DNA of 39,578 nt from Billgrantia azerbaijanica (GTDB lineage Bacteria; Pseudomonadota; Gammaproteobacteria; Pseudomonadales; Halomonadaceae). Position numbers and translations under genes: made by a program. Shown piece by piece: positions 9,259-17,375 of this stretch. The notes beneath the pieces were generated by a model that was given only the letters and a program-made list of their open reading frames with translations, was not told the DNA's origin and did not search any database. The stretch covers positions 1 through 39,578 of the forward strand of contig SBLD01000019.1 of the NCBI GenBank assembly GCA_004551485.1, written 5' to 3'. How positions within the stretch are numbered: position 1 is the stretch's first letter; each line of letters opens with the position of its first letter.

Positions 9259-11160
9259 TTACCAACCTTCGGCCCGCAGGCGGTCGATGAGACCATCGAC
9301 GGGCAGCGTGCCTAGGTTCTCGCCGGTGCGCGTACGCACGGCGACCGAGTCGGTCTCGACTTCCTTATCTCCTACCACCAGGAGATAGGGAACTTTCTGC
9401 AACGTATGCTCCCGGATTTTAAAGCCGATCTTCTCATTCCTCAAGTCTGCCTTGACGCGCAGGCCGATTTTCTGCAAGCGCTGCTCCAGGGCCAGGGCGT
9501 AGTCGCGCTGGGCGTCGGTAATGGTCATCACCACGGCCTGCTCGGGGGCCAGCCACAGCGGCATGGCGCCCGCGTAGTGCTCGATCAGGATGCCGATGAA
9601 GCGCTCGAAGGAACCGAGGATCGCACGGTGCAGCATGACCGGCACCTTGCGCTCGCCGTCCTCGTCGACGTACTGGGCGCCGAGGCGCCCCGGCAGGTTG
9701 AAGTCGAGCTGCAGCGTGCCGCACTGCCAGACACGGTTGAGGCAGTCGCGCAGGGCGAACTCGATCTTGGGGCCGTAGAAGGCGCCCTCCCCTGGCTGCA
9801 GCTCCCACTCGAGGCCGGTGGCATCGAGCGCCGCCTCGAGACCCGCCTCGGCGCGGTCCCAGAGGTCCGGCTCGCCCATGAAGTCGTCGTCGGGACGGGT
9901 GGAGAGCTTGAGCTCCACGTCGTCGAAGCCGAGATCCCGATAGACCTGCATGGTCAGGGCGATGAAGGCCTCGGCCTCGGCCTGGATCTGCCCCTCGGTG
10001 CAGAAGATGTGGGCATCGTCCTGGGTGAAGCCGCGCACCCGCATCAGGCCGTGCAAGGCGCCAGAGGGTTCGTTGCGGTGGCAGCTGCCGAACTCGGCGA
10101 GGCGCAGCGGCAGGTCACGGTAGCTCTTGAGCCCCTGATTGAACACCTGCACGTGGCAGGGGCAGTTCATCGGCTTGACCGCGTAGTCGTGCTTCTCCGA
10201 CTCGGTGGTGAACATCATGTCGCTGTAGTGGCCCCAGTGGCCGGACTTCTTCCACAACGACAGATCGACGATCTGCGGCGTCTTGATCTCCTGGTAGCCA
10301 TTCTCGCGCTGCACCCGGCGCATGTACTGCTCGAGAGCCTGGTAGAGCGTCCAGCCATTGGGATGCCAGAACACCATGCCCGGCGCCTCCTCCTGGAGGT
10401 GGAAGAGGTTCATGCGCTTGGCCAGCTTGCGGTGGTCGCGTTTCTCCGCCTCCTCGAGGCGCTTCAGGTAGGCCTTGAGCTGCTTCTTGTCGCCCCAGGC
10501 GGTACCGTAGATGCGAGTCAGCATCGGCTTGGAGGCGTCGCCCCGCCAGTAGGCGCCGGCCAGCTTGGTCAGCTTGAACGCCTTGAGGTGGCGGGTGTTG
10601 GGCACGTGCGGCCCCCGACACATGTCGGTGTACTCCTCGTGGTGGTAGAGCCGGATGGTCTCCCCCTCGGGAATCTCGCGCACGATCTCCTGCTTGTAGG
10701 GCTCATCGCGGTGCAGGAAGGCGAGCATCGCCTGGTCGCGATCGACGTACTCACGCACCACGTCATACTCGTGGTCGATCAACGCCTTCATGCGCGTCTC
10801 GATGGCCGCCAGGTCATCCGGGGTCACCGACTGCCCGAAGTCGATATCGTAGTAGAAGCCATCCTCGATCACCGGCCCGATCGCCATCTTGGCCTCGGGA
10901 TAGAGCTGCTTGACGGCGTGGCCGATCAGGTGGGCACAGGAGTGGCGGATGATCTCGAGCCCTTCGGGGTCCTTGGCGGTGATGATCGACACCTCGGCGT
11001 CGTGGTCGATGACGTCGGCGGCATCGACCAACACGCCGTCGATCTTGCCGGCCACGCACGCCTTGGCAAGCCCGGGGCCGATGGACTCGGCCAGTTGCAT
11101 CACGCTCAGGGGTTCGTCGAAGGTCTTCTGGCTGCCGTCAGGCAGGGTCACGATGGGCAT
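9259..11160 (-). CDS. thrS: Threonine-tRNA ligase
   Basis: Class II synthetase of 633 residues that charges tRNA-Thr. It has an N-terminal TGS domain (about 1-60). The editing domain begins [16 protein letters not shown] near residue 73, whose histidines belong to the deacylation site. The catalytic core contains MNCPCHV (zinc cysteine) and motif 3 [22 protein letters not shown]-terminal anticodon-binding domain follows. The start at 11160 (MPIVTLPDG) has AAGGA 8 bases upstream. Longer open frames upstream lack synthetase sequence. It heads the thrS-infC-rpmI-rplT-pheST block; infC begins 35 bases after the thrS stop codon. Its leader carries a tRNA-like hairpin. Confidence 0.97.
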   Translation of the reverse strand: MPIVTLPDGSQKTFDEPLSVMQLAESIGPGLAKACVAGKIDGVLVDAADVIDHDAEVSIITAKDPEGLEIIRHSCAHLIGHAVKQLYPEAKMAIGPVIEDGFYYDIDFGQSVTPDDLAAIETRMKALIDHEYDVVREYVDRDQAMLAFLHRDEPYKQEIVREIPEGETIRLYHHEEYTDMCRGPHVPNTRHLKAFKLTKLAGAYWRGDASKPMLTRIYGTAWGDKKQLKAYLKRLEEAEKRDHRKLAKRMNLFHLQEEAPGMVFWHPNGWTLYQALEQYMRRVQRENGYQEIKTPQIVDLSLWKKSGHWGHYSDMMFTTESEKHDYAVKPMNCPCHVQVFNQGLKSYRDLPLRLAEFGSCHRNEPSGALHGLMRVRGFTQDDAHIFCTEGQIQAEAEAFIALTMQVYRDLGFDDVELKLSTRPDDDFMGEPDLWDRAEAGLEAALDATGLEWELQPGEGAFYGPKIEFALRDCLNRVWQCGTLQLDFNLPGRLGAQYVDEDGERKVPVMLHRAILGSFERFIGILIEHYAGAMPLWLAPEQAVVMTITDAQRDYALALEQRLQKIGLRVKADLRNEKIGFKIREHTLQKVPYLLVVGDKEVETDSVAVRTRTGENLGTLPVDGLIDRLRAEGW

Positions 11161-11181
11161 GCAAGCGTCCTTTGCGCAGTG

Positions 11182-11202
11182 GTGATCCATACCAGGGATC
11201 AC
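11182..11202 (-). promoter_or_regulatory. Candidate ThrRS operator: tRNA-Thr anticodon-arm mimic
   Basis: In the thrS leader a 7-bp stem (GTGATCC with GGATCAC) closes a 7-base loop, CTGGTAT. A tRNA anticodon loop also has seven bases. Here the loop reads U at the position of U33, then GGU at 34-36 and A at 37, which is the anticodon of tRNA-Thr(GGU). The GGU lies 31-33 bases upstream of the AUG, just before the ribosome binding site. In E. coli, ThrRS represses its own mRNA by binding a leader hairpin that mimics its tRNA anticodon arm. The role here is inferred from that. Confidence 0.6.
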
Positions 11203-11254
11203 ATGTCGCGGTTGATAGCGTGTGAAACGGAAAACGGCGCCACGGCCCGCGGTT

Positions 11255-11272
11255 CGCCCACTACCCTGGGCG
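11255..11272 (-). promoter_or_regulatory. Second hairpin in the thrS leader
   Basis: A 6-bp stem (CGCCCA with TGGGCG) has a 6-base loop, about 95-112 bases before the thrS start. The E. coli thrS operator has a second tRNA-like arm further upstream; this stem is in a comparable place. The match is only of position and shape. Confidence 0.35.
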
Positions 11273-11320
11273 ATACGGGTACGCTCCTGATCGTCCCGCC
11301 GCGTGCCGCGCCAGCGGCGT

Positions 11321-11329
11321 ATCCTAGCA
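11321..11329 (-). promoter_or_regulatory. Candidate extended -10 promoter of thrS
   Basis: On the minus strand TGCTAGGAT fits an extended -10 element (TGn plus TAGGAT). No -35 is visible. Transcription from here would give a leader of about 150 bases that holds both thrS hairpins. Confidence 0.4.
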
Positions 11330-11362
11330 GACCCCGCCCCCACCGCGCCACGGCCCGCAACG

Positions 11363-11392
11363 CATCGGGGGTGCCCGAAGGCACCCCCGATG
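11363..11392 (-). terminator. Distal terminator hairpin of the OmpA-like gene
   Basis: A perfect 13-bp stem (11363-11375 with 11380-11392). On the minus strand the loop is TTCG closed by C-G, the very stable UUCG tetraloop. No T-tract follows. It lies between the OmpA-like gene and thrS. Confidence 0.6.
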
Positions 11393-11404
11393 GCCGGATC
11401 CCGC

Positions 11405-11440
11405 ACCGGCAAGGACGCATCACGACGCGTCCTTACCGGT
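11405..11440 (-). terminator. Proximal hairpin after the OmpA-like gene
   Basis: A 14-bp stem with one G-U pair in the minus-strand RNA (11405-11418 with 11427-11440) and an 8-base loop. It starts 7 bases after the stop codon. With the hairpin at 11363-11392 it makes a tandem pair that may insulate thrS from the upstream gene. Confidence 0.55.
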
Positions 11441-11446
11441 CACCGG

Positions 11447-12127
11447 TCAGTTGTGTATCTCGACACGGCGGTTCTGGGCACGCCCGGCATCGGTGTCGTT
11501 GGTCGCGACCGGGCGCTCCTCACCGTAGCCGATCGTCCTCATGCGGTTCGCCGCGATCCCCTGGGAGACCAGGTAGTCCCGGACGGAGTCGGCACGACGC
11601 TGCGAAAGATCGCGGTTGTACTCGTTGCTGCCGACGGAGTCGGTGTGGCCTTCGATGGTGACGGTGATCTCGGGGTTCTCGCGCAGCCGTGCGGCCACCT
11701 CGTCGAGTCGCGTCGAGGCCTCGGGACGCAGCTCGGCGGAGTCGAAGGCAAAGTTCACGTCGCTGGAGAGCACCACCGGCTCGAACTCGGGCTCGGGTGC
11801 CGGTTCCGGCTCGGGCTCCGGCATCGGTGCCGGCTCGGGCTCCGCCTTCGGCGTGCGGTCGACACAGAGGAGCGCGCCGATCGTCGCACCCGCGGTGCTG
11901 CCGATGGCCGCGCCATCATCCTCATCCGACTCGCTGCTGGTGGCGTAGCCGATGCCGCCGCCCACCAAGCCGCCCGCGAGGCCACAGACCATGGGGTGCT
12001 GGTACCAGGCGCGCTCGGAGGTGTCGCTGGAGGCGCTGGAAGCCCCACCGTCGATGGTGGTGGCACAGCCGGAAAGGCCGAGAACCAGTGCCGACCCCAG
12101 CAGCAAGCCCGTCGTCGATTTTTTCAT
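11447..12127 (-). CDS. OmpA-family outer-membrane lipoprotein
   Basis: A 226-residue protein starting MKKSTTG, with a lipoprotein signal ending LGLSGC; cysteine about 21 is the likely lipidation site. A region with two glycine-rich stretches (GLAGGLVGGGIGYATS and AAIGSTAGATIGALL) follows, like a glycine-zipper domain. Next is a proline-glutamate repeat linker of about 20 residues, and then a C-terminal OmpA domain with EGHTDSVG and QNRRVEI. The TD aspartate and the LSQRRA arginine are the residues that bind peptidoglycan in this family. It probably ties the outer membrane to the cell wall. AAGGAG precedes the ATG at 12127; an upstream frame to 12211 lacks a signal. Transcribed alone. Confidence 0.88.
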   Translation of the reverse strand: MKKSTTGLLLGSALVLGLSGCATTIDGGASSASSDTSERAWYQHPMVCGLAGGLVGGGIGYATSSESDEDDGAAIGSTAGATIGALLCVDRTPKAEPEPAPMPEPEPEPAPEPEFEPVVLSSDVNFAFDSAELRPEASTRLDEVAARLRENPEITVTIEGHTDSVGSNEYNRDLSQRRADSVRDYLVSQGIAANRMRTIGYGEERPVATNDTDAGRAQNRRVEIHN

Positions 12128-12210
12128 GCAAGACTCCTTCTCATTCTCAATCCGTACGGCTCGTGGCGAGCGCAGGACGTCCAGGGGATTTTTCTTGACC
12201 CGGCCGCTCA

Positions 12211-12238
12211 AGTGTAGGCGCTACTGCACGGGGCTCAA
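12211..12238 (-). promoter_or_regulatory. Candidate sigma-70 promoter of the OmpA-like gene
   Basis: On the minus strand TTGAGC (12233-12238), a 16-base spacer and TACACT (12211-12216) lie about 85 bases before the start codon. Confidence 0.4.
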
Positions 12239-12404
12239 AGCCTGGCCACAAGCCAAAATGGCAAACCGGGTTACATGACCCGCCACAGACCCTTGCGGCT
12301 AGCCACGAGGCGCAGAGCTTGCCGCAGCGCCGGGAGCGATGCAAACACATTTTGCGAATACGGGGTTCTCCAGCCCCTGCCCGCTTGACGGCAGGTTGTC
12401 CGCC

Positions 12405-12872
12405 TCAATGCAGGCTGCCGGGCCAGCCTCGACGAAACGCCAGCACCGCCTGCGCCGCCTCCAGAACGGGCTGACGCAACTCGTCTTCCACGCTCAGGCG
12501 CTCGCGATCCTCGCGCATGCGCTCGCGCGGTGTCAGGGCCTTGCGTGCCGAGTGGGTGTGCAGATGACTGGTCCGCGCGTACACCTCGCCGAAGGCCTGG
12601 AAGTCGGGGCGTTCGATCAGCCGGGGATCGAGAATCTCCAGCAGCACCTTGCAGCGCCAGGCCCCCTCGGTCACTTCCACCTGCTCCTGGAGCAGGGCGG
12701 ATGCCACCATCTCCAGGTTGTCCAGGCAGTTCTGGTGGGCGCGACGCAACTCGTCCTCGCGCAAGGCCTCGCGGCGACGCACCTCGCGCCACAGGGTGAA
12801 GGCGTAGGCCCCCAGCCCGGCAATGATGGCCAGGCCCAGCGCCAGCAGGATCAGGGCGATGGTCGTCGTCAT
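12405..12872 (-). CDS. DUF2489-like membrane-anchored protein
   Basis: A 155-residue protein with one N-terminal membrane helix (about residues 3-26, MTTTIALILLALGLAIIAGL). It is followed by a charged, helical cytoplasmic part rich in Glu and Arg. The sequence fits DUF2489 as I remember it, but this is a weak assignment. The function is unknown. The ATG at 12872 starts just before the membrane helix; a longer frame to 12917 adds residues with no feature. It lies 78 bases after cyoE on the same strand, so it may be the last gene of the oxidase operon. Confidence 0.6.
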   Translation of the reverse strand: MTTTIALILLALGLAIIAGLGAYAFTLWREVRRREALREDELRRAHQNCLDNLEMVASALLQEQVEVTEGAWRCKVLLEILDPRLIERPDFQAFGEVYARTSHLHTHSARKALTPRERMREDRERLSVEDELRQPVLEAAQAVLAFRRGWPGSLH

Positions 12873-12950
12873 GGAATGTCCACGCTGTTCGGGAATGGGC
12901 AGCGGATTGTACCCCATGACGCCCCGGCATCAGAGTCCCCCGGGACCGTG

Positions 12951-13901
12951 CTAGCCCCACGCCCAGCCGGTCGCGTAGTGATCGAGCAGCAGCACGCCGA
13001 AGACGCCGAGGATGTAACGGATCGAGAACCAGAAGGCGGCCAGCGGCGCCCGGGGATCACGGCCCCGCCACACCTTCCAGTTCCAGAACATGAAGCGGGC
13101 ATTGAGTGCGGTGACTCCCACCAGGTAGGGCGCCCCGCTCATGCCGATGACGAACGGCAGCAGCGTCACGGCGACGGTCAGCCAGCCATAGAGCCACACC
13201 TGCAGACGCGTGAAGGCCTCGCCGTGGGTAACCGGCAGCATGGGAACCCCGGCCTTGGCATACTCGTCGCACTTGTGGATCGCCAGCGCCCAGAAGTGCG
13301 GCGGCGTCCAGGCAAAGATGATCAGCACCAGCAGCAGCGGCTCCGGCCCCACCTGGCCGGTCACCGCCGTCCAGCCGAGCAGCGGCGGCGCCGCACCGGC
13401 CACGCCGCCGATCACGATGTTCTGCGAGGTCGCCCGCTTGAGAAAGGCGGTATAGATCAGCGCATAGCCGATCAATGCCCCCAGGGTCAGCCAGGCCGTC
13501 ACGGCATTGACCTGCCACAGCAGCAGGGTGATGCCCGCCACCGAGAGCAGCGTTGCCCAGGCCAGCGCCACGGCCGTGGGCATGCGCTGGCTGGCCAGCG
13601 GTCGGCGCGAGGTGCGCAGCATCAGGGCATCCAGGCGCCGGTCCACCACATGGTTGAAGGCCGCCGCGCCGCCGGCGGCCAGGGCAATGCCCGTCAGGCC
13701 AAACAGCACTGCCGCGGGCGACGGCAACGTGGGGGTCGCCAGCGCCATCCCCACCAGGGTGCATACCAGCATGACGGCGACCACCCGCGGCTTGCACAGC
13801 GTGACCAGGTCCCGCCAGGACCAACTCGCCCGGCCCTGCACGCCGAGCGATGCCCGCAGGCCGTCACGGATTGCGTCGCGCTTGATTGCCAGGTTAGCCA
13901 T
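12951..13901 (-). CDS. cyoE: Protoheme IX farnesyltransferase (heme O synthase)
   Basis: A membrane prenyltransferase of 316 residues that adds farnesyl to heme B to give heme O. About nine membrane helices are visible. The first aspartate-rich site reads NHVVDRRLDALMLRTSRRPL near residue 83, the signature of the UbiA superfamily heme O branch; the second conserved loop has HKCDEYAKAGVPMLPV. Its start overlaps the end of ctaA by 8 bases, so the two are translated together and the product feeds heme A synthase. The name ctaB is also used. Confidence 0.95.
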   Translation of the reverse strand: MANLAIKRDAIRDGLRASLGVQGRASWSWRDLVTLCKPRVVAVMLVCTLVGMALATPTLPSPAAVLFGLTGIALAAGGAAAFNHVVDRRLDALMLRTSRRPLASQRMPTAVALAWATLLSVAGITLLLWQVNAVTAWLTLGALIGYALIYTAFLKRATSQNIVIGGVAGAAPPLLGWTAVTGQVGPEPLLLVLIIFAWTPPHFWALAIHKCDEYAKAGVPMLPVTHGEAFTRLQVWLYGWLTVAVTLLPFVIGMSGAPYLVGVTALNARFMFWNWKVWRGRDPRAPLAAFWFSIRYILGVFGVLLLDHYATGWAWG

Positions 13902-15003
13902 GCGTCCACTCCTTGCCCTGTCGTTGCTCGCCAGCCCCGCTGCCGGATTGACCGTTACGCCAGTGCCAGGCCGCGAGCACCAGCATCACTACCAGCGCCA
14001 CGGCACCGGCCGTGTGCGCCAGCGCCAGCCACAGGGGCAGCCACAGCAGCACGTTGGCGACCCCCAGGCCCAGCTGCACGCCGTAGGCGCCCATCAGCCC
14101 AGCCAGCCAGGGCCGCAGCTCGGCAAGCCGCCAGTGGCGTACGACCAGCGCCACCAGGGCCAGCCCCAGCAGCAGCGCGCCCAGCCGGTGCCCTAGCTGG
14201 ATCGCCACCCGCGCGTCGGCGTGCAGTTGGCCATGCAGGTAGTTGGGACCGACGGTCTGGGTCAGGTGGAAGCCTTCGCTCCAGTCCATGGCCGGCCACC
14301 ACTCGCCGTTACAGGTGGGAAAGCCCTGACAGGCGATGCCGGCATAGTTGCTCGATACCCAGCCCCCCAGCGCCAGCTGCAGCACCAGCAGGCCAACGGC
14401 GAGCCCCCAGAGAGGGGGGAAGCGACGCGTCGCGACAGGTGCCGTTTGCGCTTGCTGGCCAACGAACCGGCGCAGGCGCAAATGCAGCCACAGAAACAGC
14501 GAGAGGACCGTGAGCCCTCCCAGCAGGTGCAGGGTGACGACCTGGGGCCACAGCTTGAGGGTGACGGTGAACGCACCGAAGGCGCCCTGCACGAGAATCA
14601 TCGCCAGCAGCGCCAGGTTCAGCCGCCAGGGGTAGCCCGGCTCACCGCGCAGCCGGGCGCCCAGCGCCAGCAGCGCGATCACCAGCAGGCCGAGCAGCGA
14701 GGCGATGTAGCGATGTACCATCTCCACCCAGGCCTTGGCGGCCTCCAGCGGGGCTGCCGGGGTGTGCAGCCGGGCACGCTCGGCATCCGGCACCACCAGC
14801 TGGCCATAGCAGCCGGGCCAGTCGGGACACCCCAGCCCGGCATCCACCAGCCGGGTCCAGGCGCCGACCAGCACCACCAGCGCCGTGAAGAGCACCCCGG
14901 CGAGGCTCAGCGCCCTGAGCAGGCGCCCCCGCGCCAGGGTGGAAGAGGGCTCCACTGGCGGCTCGGCGACTTCCATCGAGGCTCTGGTCATCGGCTCAGT
15001 CAC
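13894..15003 (-). CDS. ctaA: Heme A synthase (CtaA/COX15)
   Basis: Oxidises the C8 methyl of heme O to the formyl group of heme A, the cofactor of aa3 oxidase. It has 369 residues and about eight membrane helices. The conserved GAWTRLVDAGLGCPDWPGCYG follows the first helix and carries the cysteine pair of the family. Conserved histidines lie in MVHRYIASLLG and in the TLHLLGG segment. The long form with an internal duplication is the proteobacterial COX15 type. It lies 13 bases after the SCO-like gene and overlaps cyoE. Confidence 0.93.
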   Translation of the reverse strand: MTEPMTRASMEVAEPPVEPSSTLARGRLLRALSLAGVLFTALVVLVGAWTRLVDAGLGCPDWPGCYGQLVVPDAERARLHTPAAPLEAAKAWVEMVHRYIASLLGLLVIALLALGARLRGEPGYPWRLNLALLAMILVQGAFGAFTVTLKLWPQVVTLHLLGGLTVLSLFLWLHLRLRRFVGQQAQTAPVATRRFPPLWGLAVGLLVLQLALGGWVSSNYAGIACQGFPTCNGEWWPAMDWSEGFHLTQTVGPNYLHGQLHADARVAIQLGHRLGALLLGLALVALVVRHWRLAELRPWLAGLMGAYGVQLGLGVANVLLWLPLWLALAHTAGAVALVVMLVLAAWHWRNGQSGSGAGEQRQGKEWTHG

Positions 15004-15016
15004 CTCGCTTGTGTCC

Positions 15017-15526
15017 TCAAGGACGGGGATTCATGCGCAGCAGTCGGCTGACGTCGTCCAGCACCTGGCGCGGGTCCGCCTCGGGGGCGTAGGTCAGCAC
15101 CGCCTGGCCGCGCGGGTCAAGGACCCAGAGCCGACCCGGGGACTGCCACGTCGGTGTCGTGCGCCACTCCGCCAGGCGCTCACCGGGCAGCGTCCGCCCC
15201 ACCCCGCCGATGCGCAGCCGGGTGACGCGGGGTGCCTCACGCCCGAGGGCCCGATGCAGGCGCCACCACTGATCGGCCAGGCGCTCACACTGCCGCGTGC
15301 AGTCGAAGGCCAGCACCCAATCGTCGTCCACCTGAGGACGTGTCGCCAGCGGCCACTCCACCAGAGCCGGCACGGCGGGCTCCAGCTCGCCGTGGGCGGT
15401 CCGGGAGTCGGGAATCCCCACGCGCCACTCGACCATGCCCCACGCCACCATCATCGGCGCCGCGAAAATGGCCATCAATGCCAGCAGCTTCAGGCGTGAG
15501 CGACGCGGGTTCAACGGTTTCGACAT
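15017..15526 (-). CDS. SCO-like membrane-anchored thioredoxin-fold protein of the oxidase operon
   Basis: A 169-residue protein with one N-terminal helix (about 12-31) and a periplasmic domain. The segment WVLAFDCTRQCERLADQW holds a CxxxC pair in the place where SCO copper chaperones carry theirs, and WVLDPRGQAVLTY resembles a later SCO strand. The distal copper-binding histidine of SCO proteins is not evident. A protein of this kind sits in the same place in Pseudomonas oxidase operons as I recall, with no fixed function. It overlaps surf1 by 16 bases. A role in copper or thiol handling during oxidase assembly is an inference. Confidence 0.6.
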   Translation of the reverse strand: MSKPLNPRRSRLKLLALMAIFAAPMMVAWGMVEWRVGIPDSRTAHGELEPAVPALVEWPLATRPQVDDDWVLAFDCTRQCERLADQWWRLHRALGREAPRVTRLRIGGVGRTLPGERLAEWRTTPTWQSPGRLWVLDPRGQAVLTYAPEADPRQVLDDVSRLLRMNPRP

Positions 15527-16302
15527 TCCCCCTCCTTCTCGATCTCGGCATGGCCCTCTTGCGCCCCTCTATCGTCGCGCCGGCGCGAATCACCCGACCG
15601 CCGGCCGCCGACCACCATCACCGCCAGGGCCGCGAGCGCCAGCCCCCACCACTGCACGGCGTAGCCGAGGTGGCGGCTCGGCGGCATCACGCTGGGTCGC
15701 CACCAGGCGGGATAGGCGCCATCGCCGCCGTCGAGATGTAGCCAGCCGTCGTGGGCGAACGTCCCCACCTCCTGCCACGCCGTCAGATCGATGCGCTGCA
15801 ACCGCTTGCCTTCTCGATTGGGGCCGTAGAGCGGTGCCGACTCGCCCGCGGCCTGCCAGCGCCCGGTGATGTTCACGCGCCCCGCCGGGGTGATCGCCTC
15901 GGGCGTATCACGGCGGGGGCCGGTTGCCAGGAAACCGCGCTCCACCAGCCATAGGCGACCGTCCTCGCCGCGCAACGGAGTCAGCACGGCCACGCCCAGC
16001 TTGCCACGGTGCGTGCGGTTGTCGAGATACAGGGTGCGCTCGACCAGGTACTCGCCGTCGAGGGTCACGCGCGCCCCTTGGGGGGGTGTTTCTCGCGGCG
16101 CGTCGAGGTGTGGTGCCGCGGCCAGCCGGTCGAGGTATTCGCGCTTGTCGGCGGCGCGCTCCCACTGCCATAGTCCCAGTAAAAGGCCGAGCGTCACCAG
16201 CAGCGACCACAGCCCGTACCAGAGCCTCCGTCGCCGGCCGGCATGGCGACTCGCCGGCGTCCCTCGCCGCCCTGCCCCTTGTCCCCTGACGGAGTGTGCC
16301 AT
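15511..16302 (-). CDS. SURF1-family oxidase assembly protein
   Basis: A 263-residue assembly factor that helps heme A insertion into subunit I. Two membrane helices bracket a periplasmic domain: about 28-46 (LWYGLWSLLVTLGLLLGLW) and near residue 225-243. WQWERAADKREYL after the first helix and HLGYAVQWWGLAL before the end are the family landmarks. The start is the ATG at 16302, where the frame begins to look like SURF1; more upstream frame exists without such sequence. That ATG overlaps the start codon of the divergent DUF2909 gene by two bases, so surf1 has no intergenic space to ctaE's side of its own. Confidence 0.85.
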   Translation of the reverse strand: MAHSVRGQGAGRRGTPASRHAGRRRRLWYGLWSLLVTLGLLLGLWQWERAADKREYLDRLAAAPHLDAPRETPPQGARVTLDGEYLVERTLYLDNRTHRGKLGVAVLTPLRGEDGRLWLVERGFLATGPRRDTPEAITPAGRVNITGRWQAAGESAPLYGPNREGKRLQRIDLTAWQEVGTFAHDGWLHLDGGDGAYPAWWRPSVMPPSRHLGYAVQWWGLALAALAVMVVGGRRSGDSRRRDDRGAQEGHAEIEKEGECRNR

Positions 16303-16495
16303 GCTGCTCAAGACCCTGATTGCCGCTGTCTTCGTGGCGATCGTCGCCAGCGTTGCCGCCGGTGCCGGCTTCCTGCTGCGCGACGACACCCGTTCCCGTC
16401 GCCTGCTGCTCTCGCTGAAGATCCGCATCGCCCTGACGGTGCTGCTGCTGGCACTGCTGCTCTACGGTTTCTTCCTGGGCGGCCTCGGCGACTGA
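16301..16495 (+). CDS. DUF2909 twin-helix membrane protein
   Basis: A 64-residue protein with two membrane helices (about 4-25 and 42-59) joined by a basic loop with RDDTRSRRLLLSLKIR. This is the twin-transmembrane DUF2909 pattern found beside cox genes; the function is unknown. GGAG at 16291-16294 is spaced for the ATG at 16301. It is the only plus-strand gene inside the oxidase locus, between surf1 and ctaE. Its promoter and ribosome site must lie inside the surf1 coding sequence. Confidence 0.75.
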   Translation: MLLKTLIAAVFVAIVASVAAGAGFLLRDDTRSRRLLLSLKIRIALTVLLLALLLYGFFLGGLGD

Positions 16496-16517
16496 GGCCG
16501 CTCGTGACCGCCCCACC

Positions 16518-17375
16518 TCAGAAGACGTAGACGAAGAGGAACAGCCCGATCCACACCACGTCGACGAAGTGCCAGTACCAGGCGGCAGCCTCGAAGCCGA
16601 AATGACTGTCCGGCGAGAAGTGCTGTCGCAGGATGCGCACCAGCATCACGGTCAGGATGATGGTGCCGATGATCACGTGCAGCCCGTGGAAGCCGGTGAG
16701 AATGAAGAAGGTCGCACCGTAGATACCGGCCTGCAGGGTGACGCCATAATGGGTATAGGCCTCGTAGTACTCCACGCCCTGGATCGCGATGAAGCACAGG
16801 CCCAGCAACACCGTGCCTGCCAGCCAGTTGCGACAGGTGCTGCGATAGCCCTCCTTGAGCGCCTCGTGGGCCACCGTCAGGGTGATGCTCGAAGCGACCA
16901 GGATCAGGGTGTTGACCAGCGGCAGCTGCCAGGGGCTGAGTACCTCGCGAGGCCCGGCGATGCCCTCGCCGGGCGGATTGAGCAGCGGCCAGTGAGCGGT
17001 GAAACCCGGCCACAGCAGCGCGGCAATCCCCTTGGCCCCCTCCCCGCCCAGCCACGGCACGGCGAAGGTGCGCACGTAGAAGAGCGTGCCGAAGAAGGCG
17101 GCGAAGAACATCACCTCCGAGAAGATGAACCAGCCCATTCCCCAGCGGAAGGAGCGGTCCATCTGGGCATCGTAGAGCCCGCGGCGCGACTCGCGTATGA
17201 CATCACGGAACCACAGCGCCATCACCACCAGCACGGCCGCCAGGCCGATCGCCACGATCGGCCCACCGAAGCCGTGCACCAGCAGCATGCCGGCGCCGAT
17301 CATCATGACACCCAGCGCCAGCGAGCCGAGCACGGGCCACTTGCTGGTCGCCGGTACGTAGTAGCTGCCACTCAT
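16518..17375 (-). CDS. ctaE: Cytochrome c oxidase subunit III
   Basis: A core subunit of 285 residues with seven predicted membrane helices. It stabilises the dinuclear centre and the proton entry side of subunit I. Typical stretches are RFSEVMFF-like (here WFIFSEVMFFAAFF), TLILVASSITLTVAHEAL and FFILTGFHGLHVIIGT; the histidines and glutamate of these helices are conserved. Its first four bases overlap the end of ctaG (ATGA), so the two are coupled. Also named coxC. Confidence 0.95.
   Translation of the reverse strand: MSGSYYVPATSKWPVLGSLALGVMMIGAGMLLVHGFGGPIVAIGLAAVLVVMALWFRDVIRESRRGLYDAQMDRSFRWGMGWFIFSEVMFFAAFFGTLFYVRTFAVPWLGGEGAKGIAALLWPGFTAHWPLLNPPGEGIAGPREVLSPWQLPLVNTLILVASSITLTVAHEALKEGYRSTCRNWLAGTVLLGLCFIAIQGVEYYEAYTHYGVTLQAGIYGATFFILTGFHGLHVIIGTIILTVMLVRILRQHFSPDSHFGFEAAAWYWHFVDVVWIGLFLFVYVF

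Noticed and set aside
11761-11850. Repeat tract in the OmpA-like gene (Pro-Glu units), considered as a tandem DNA repeat or mobile element scar
   Set aside because: It is an in-frame low-complexity linker, common in lipoproteins between the anchor and the OmpA domain.
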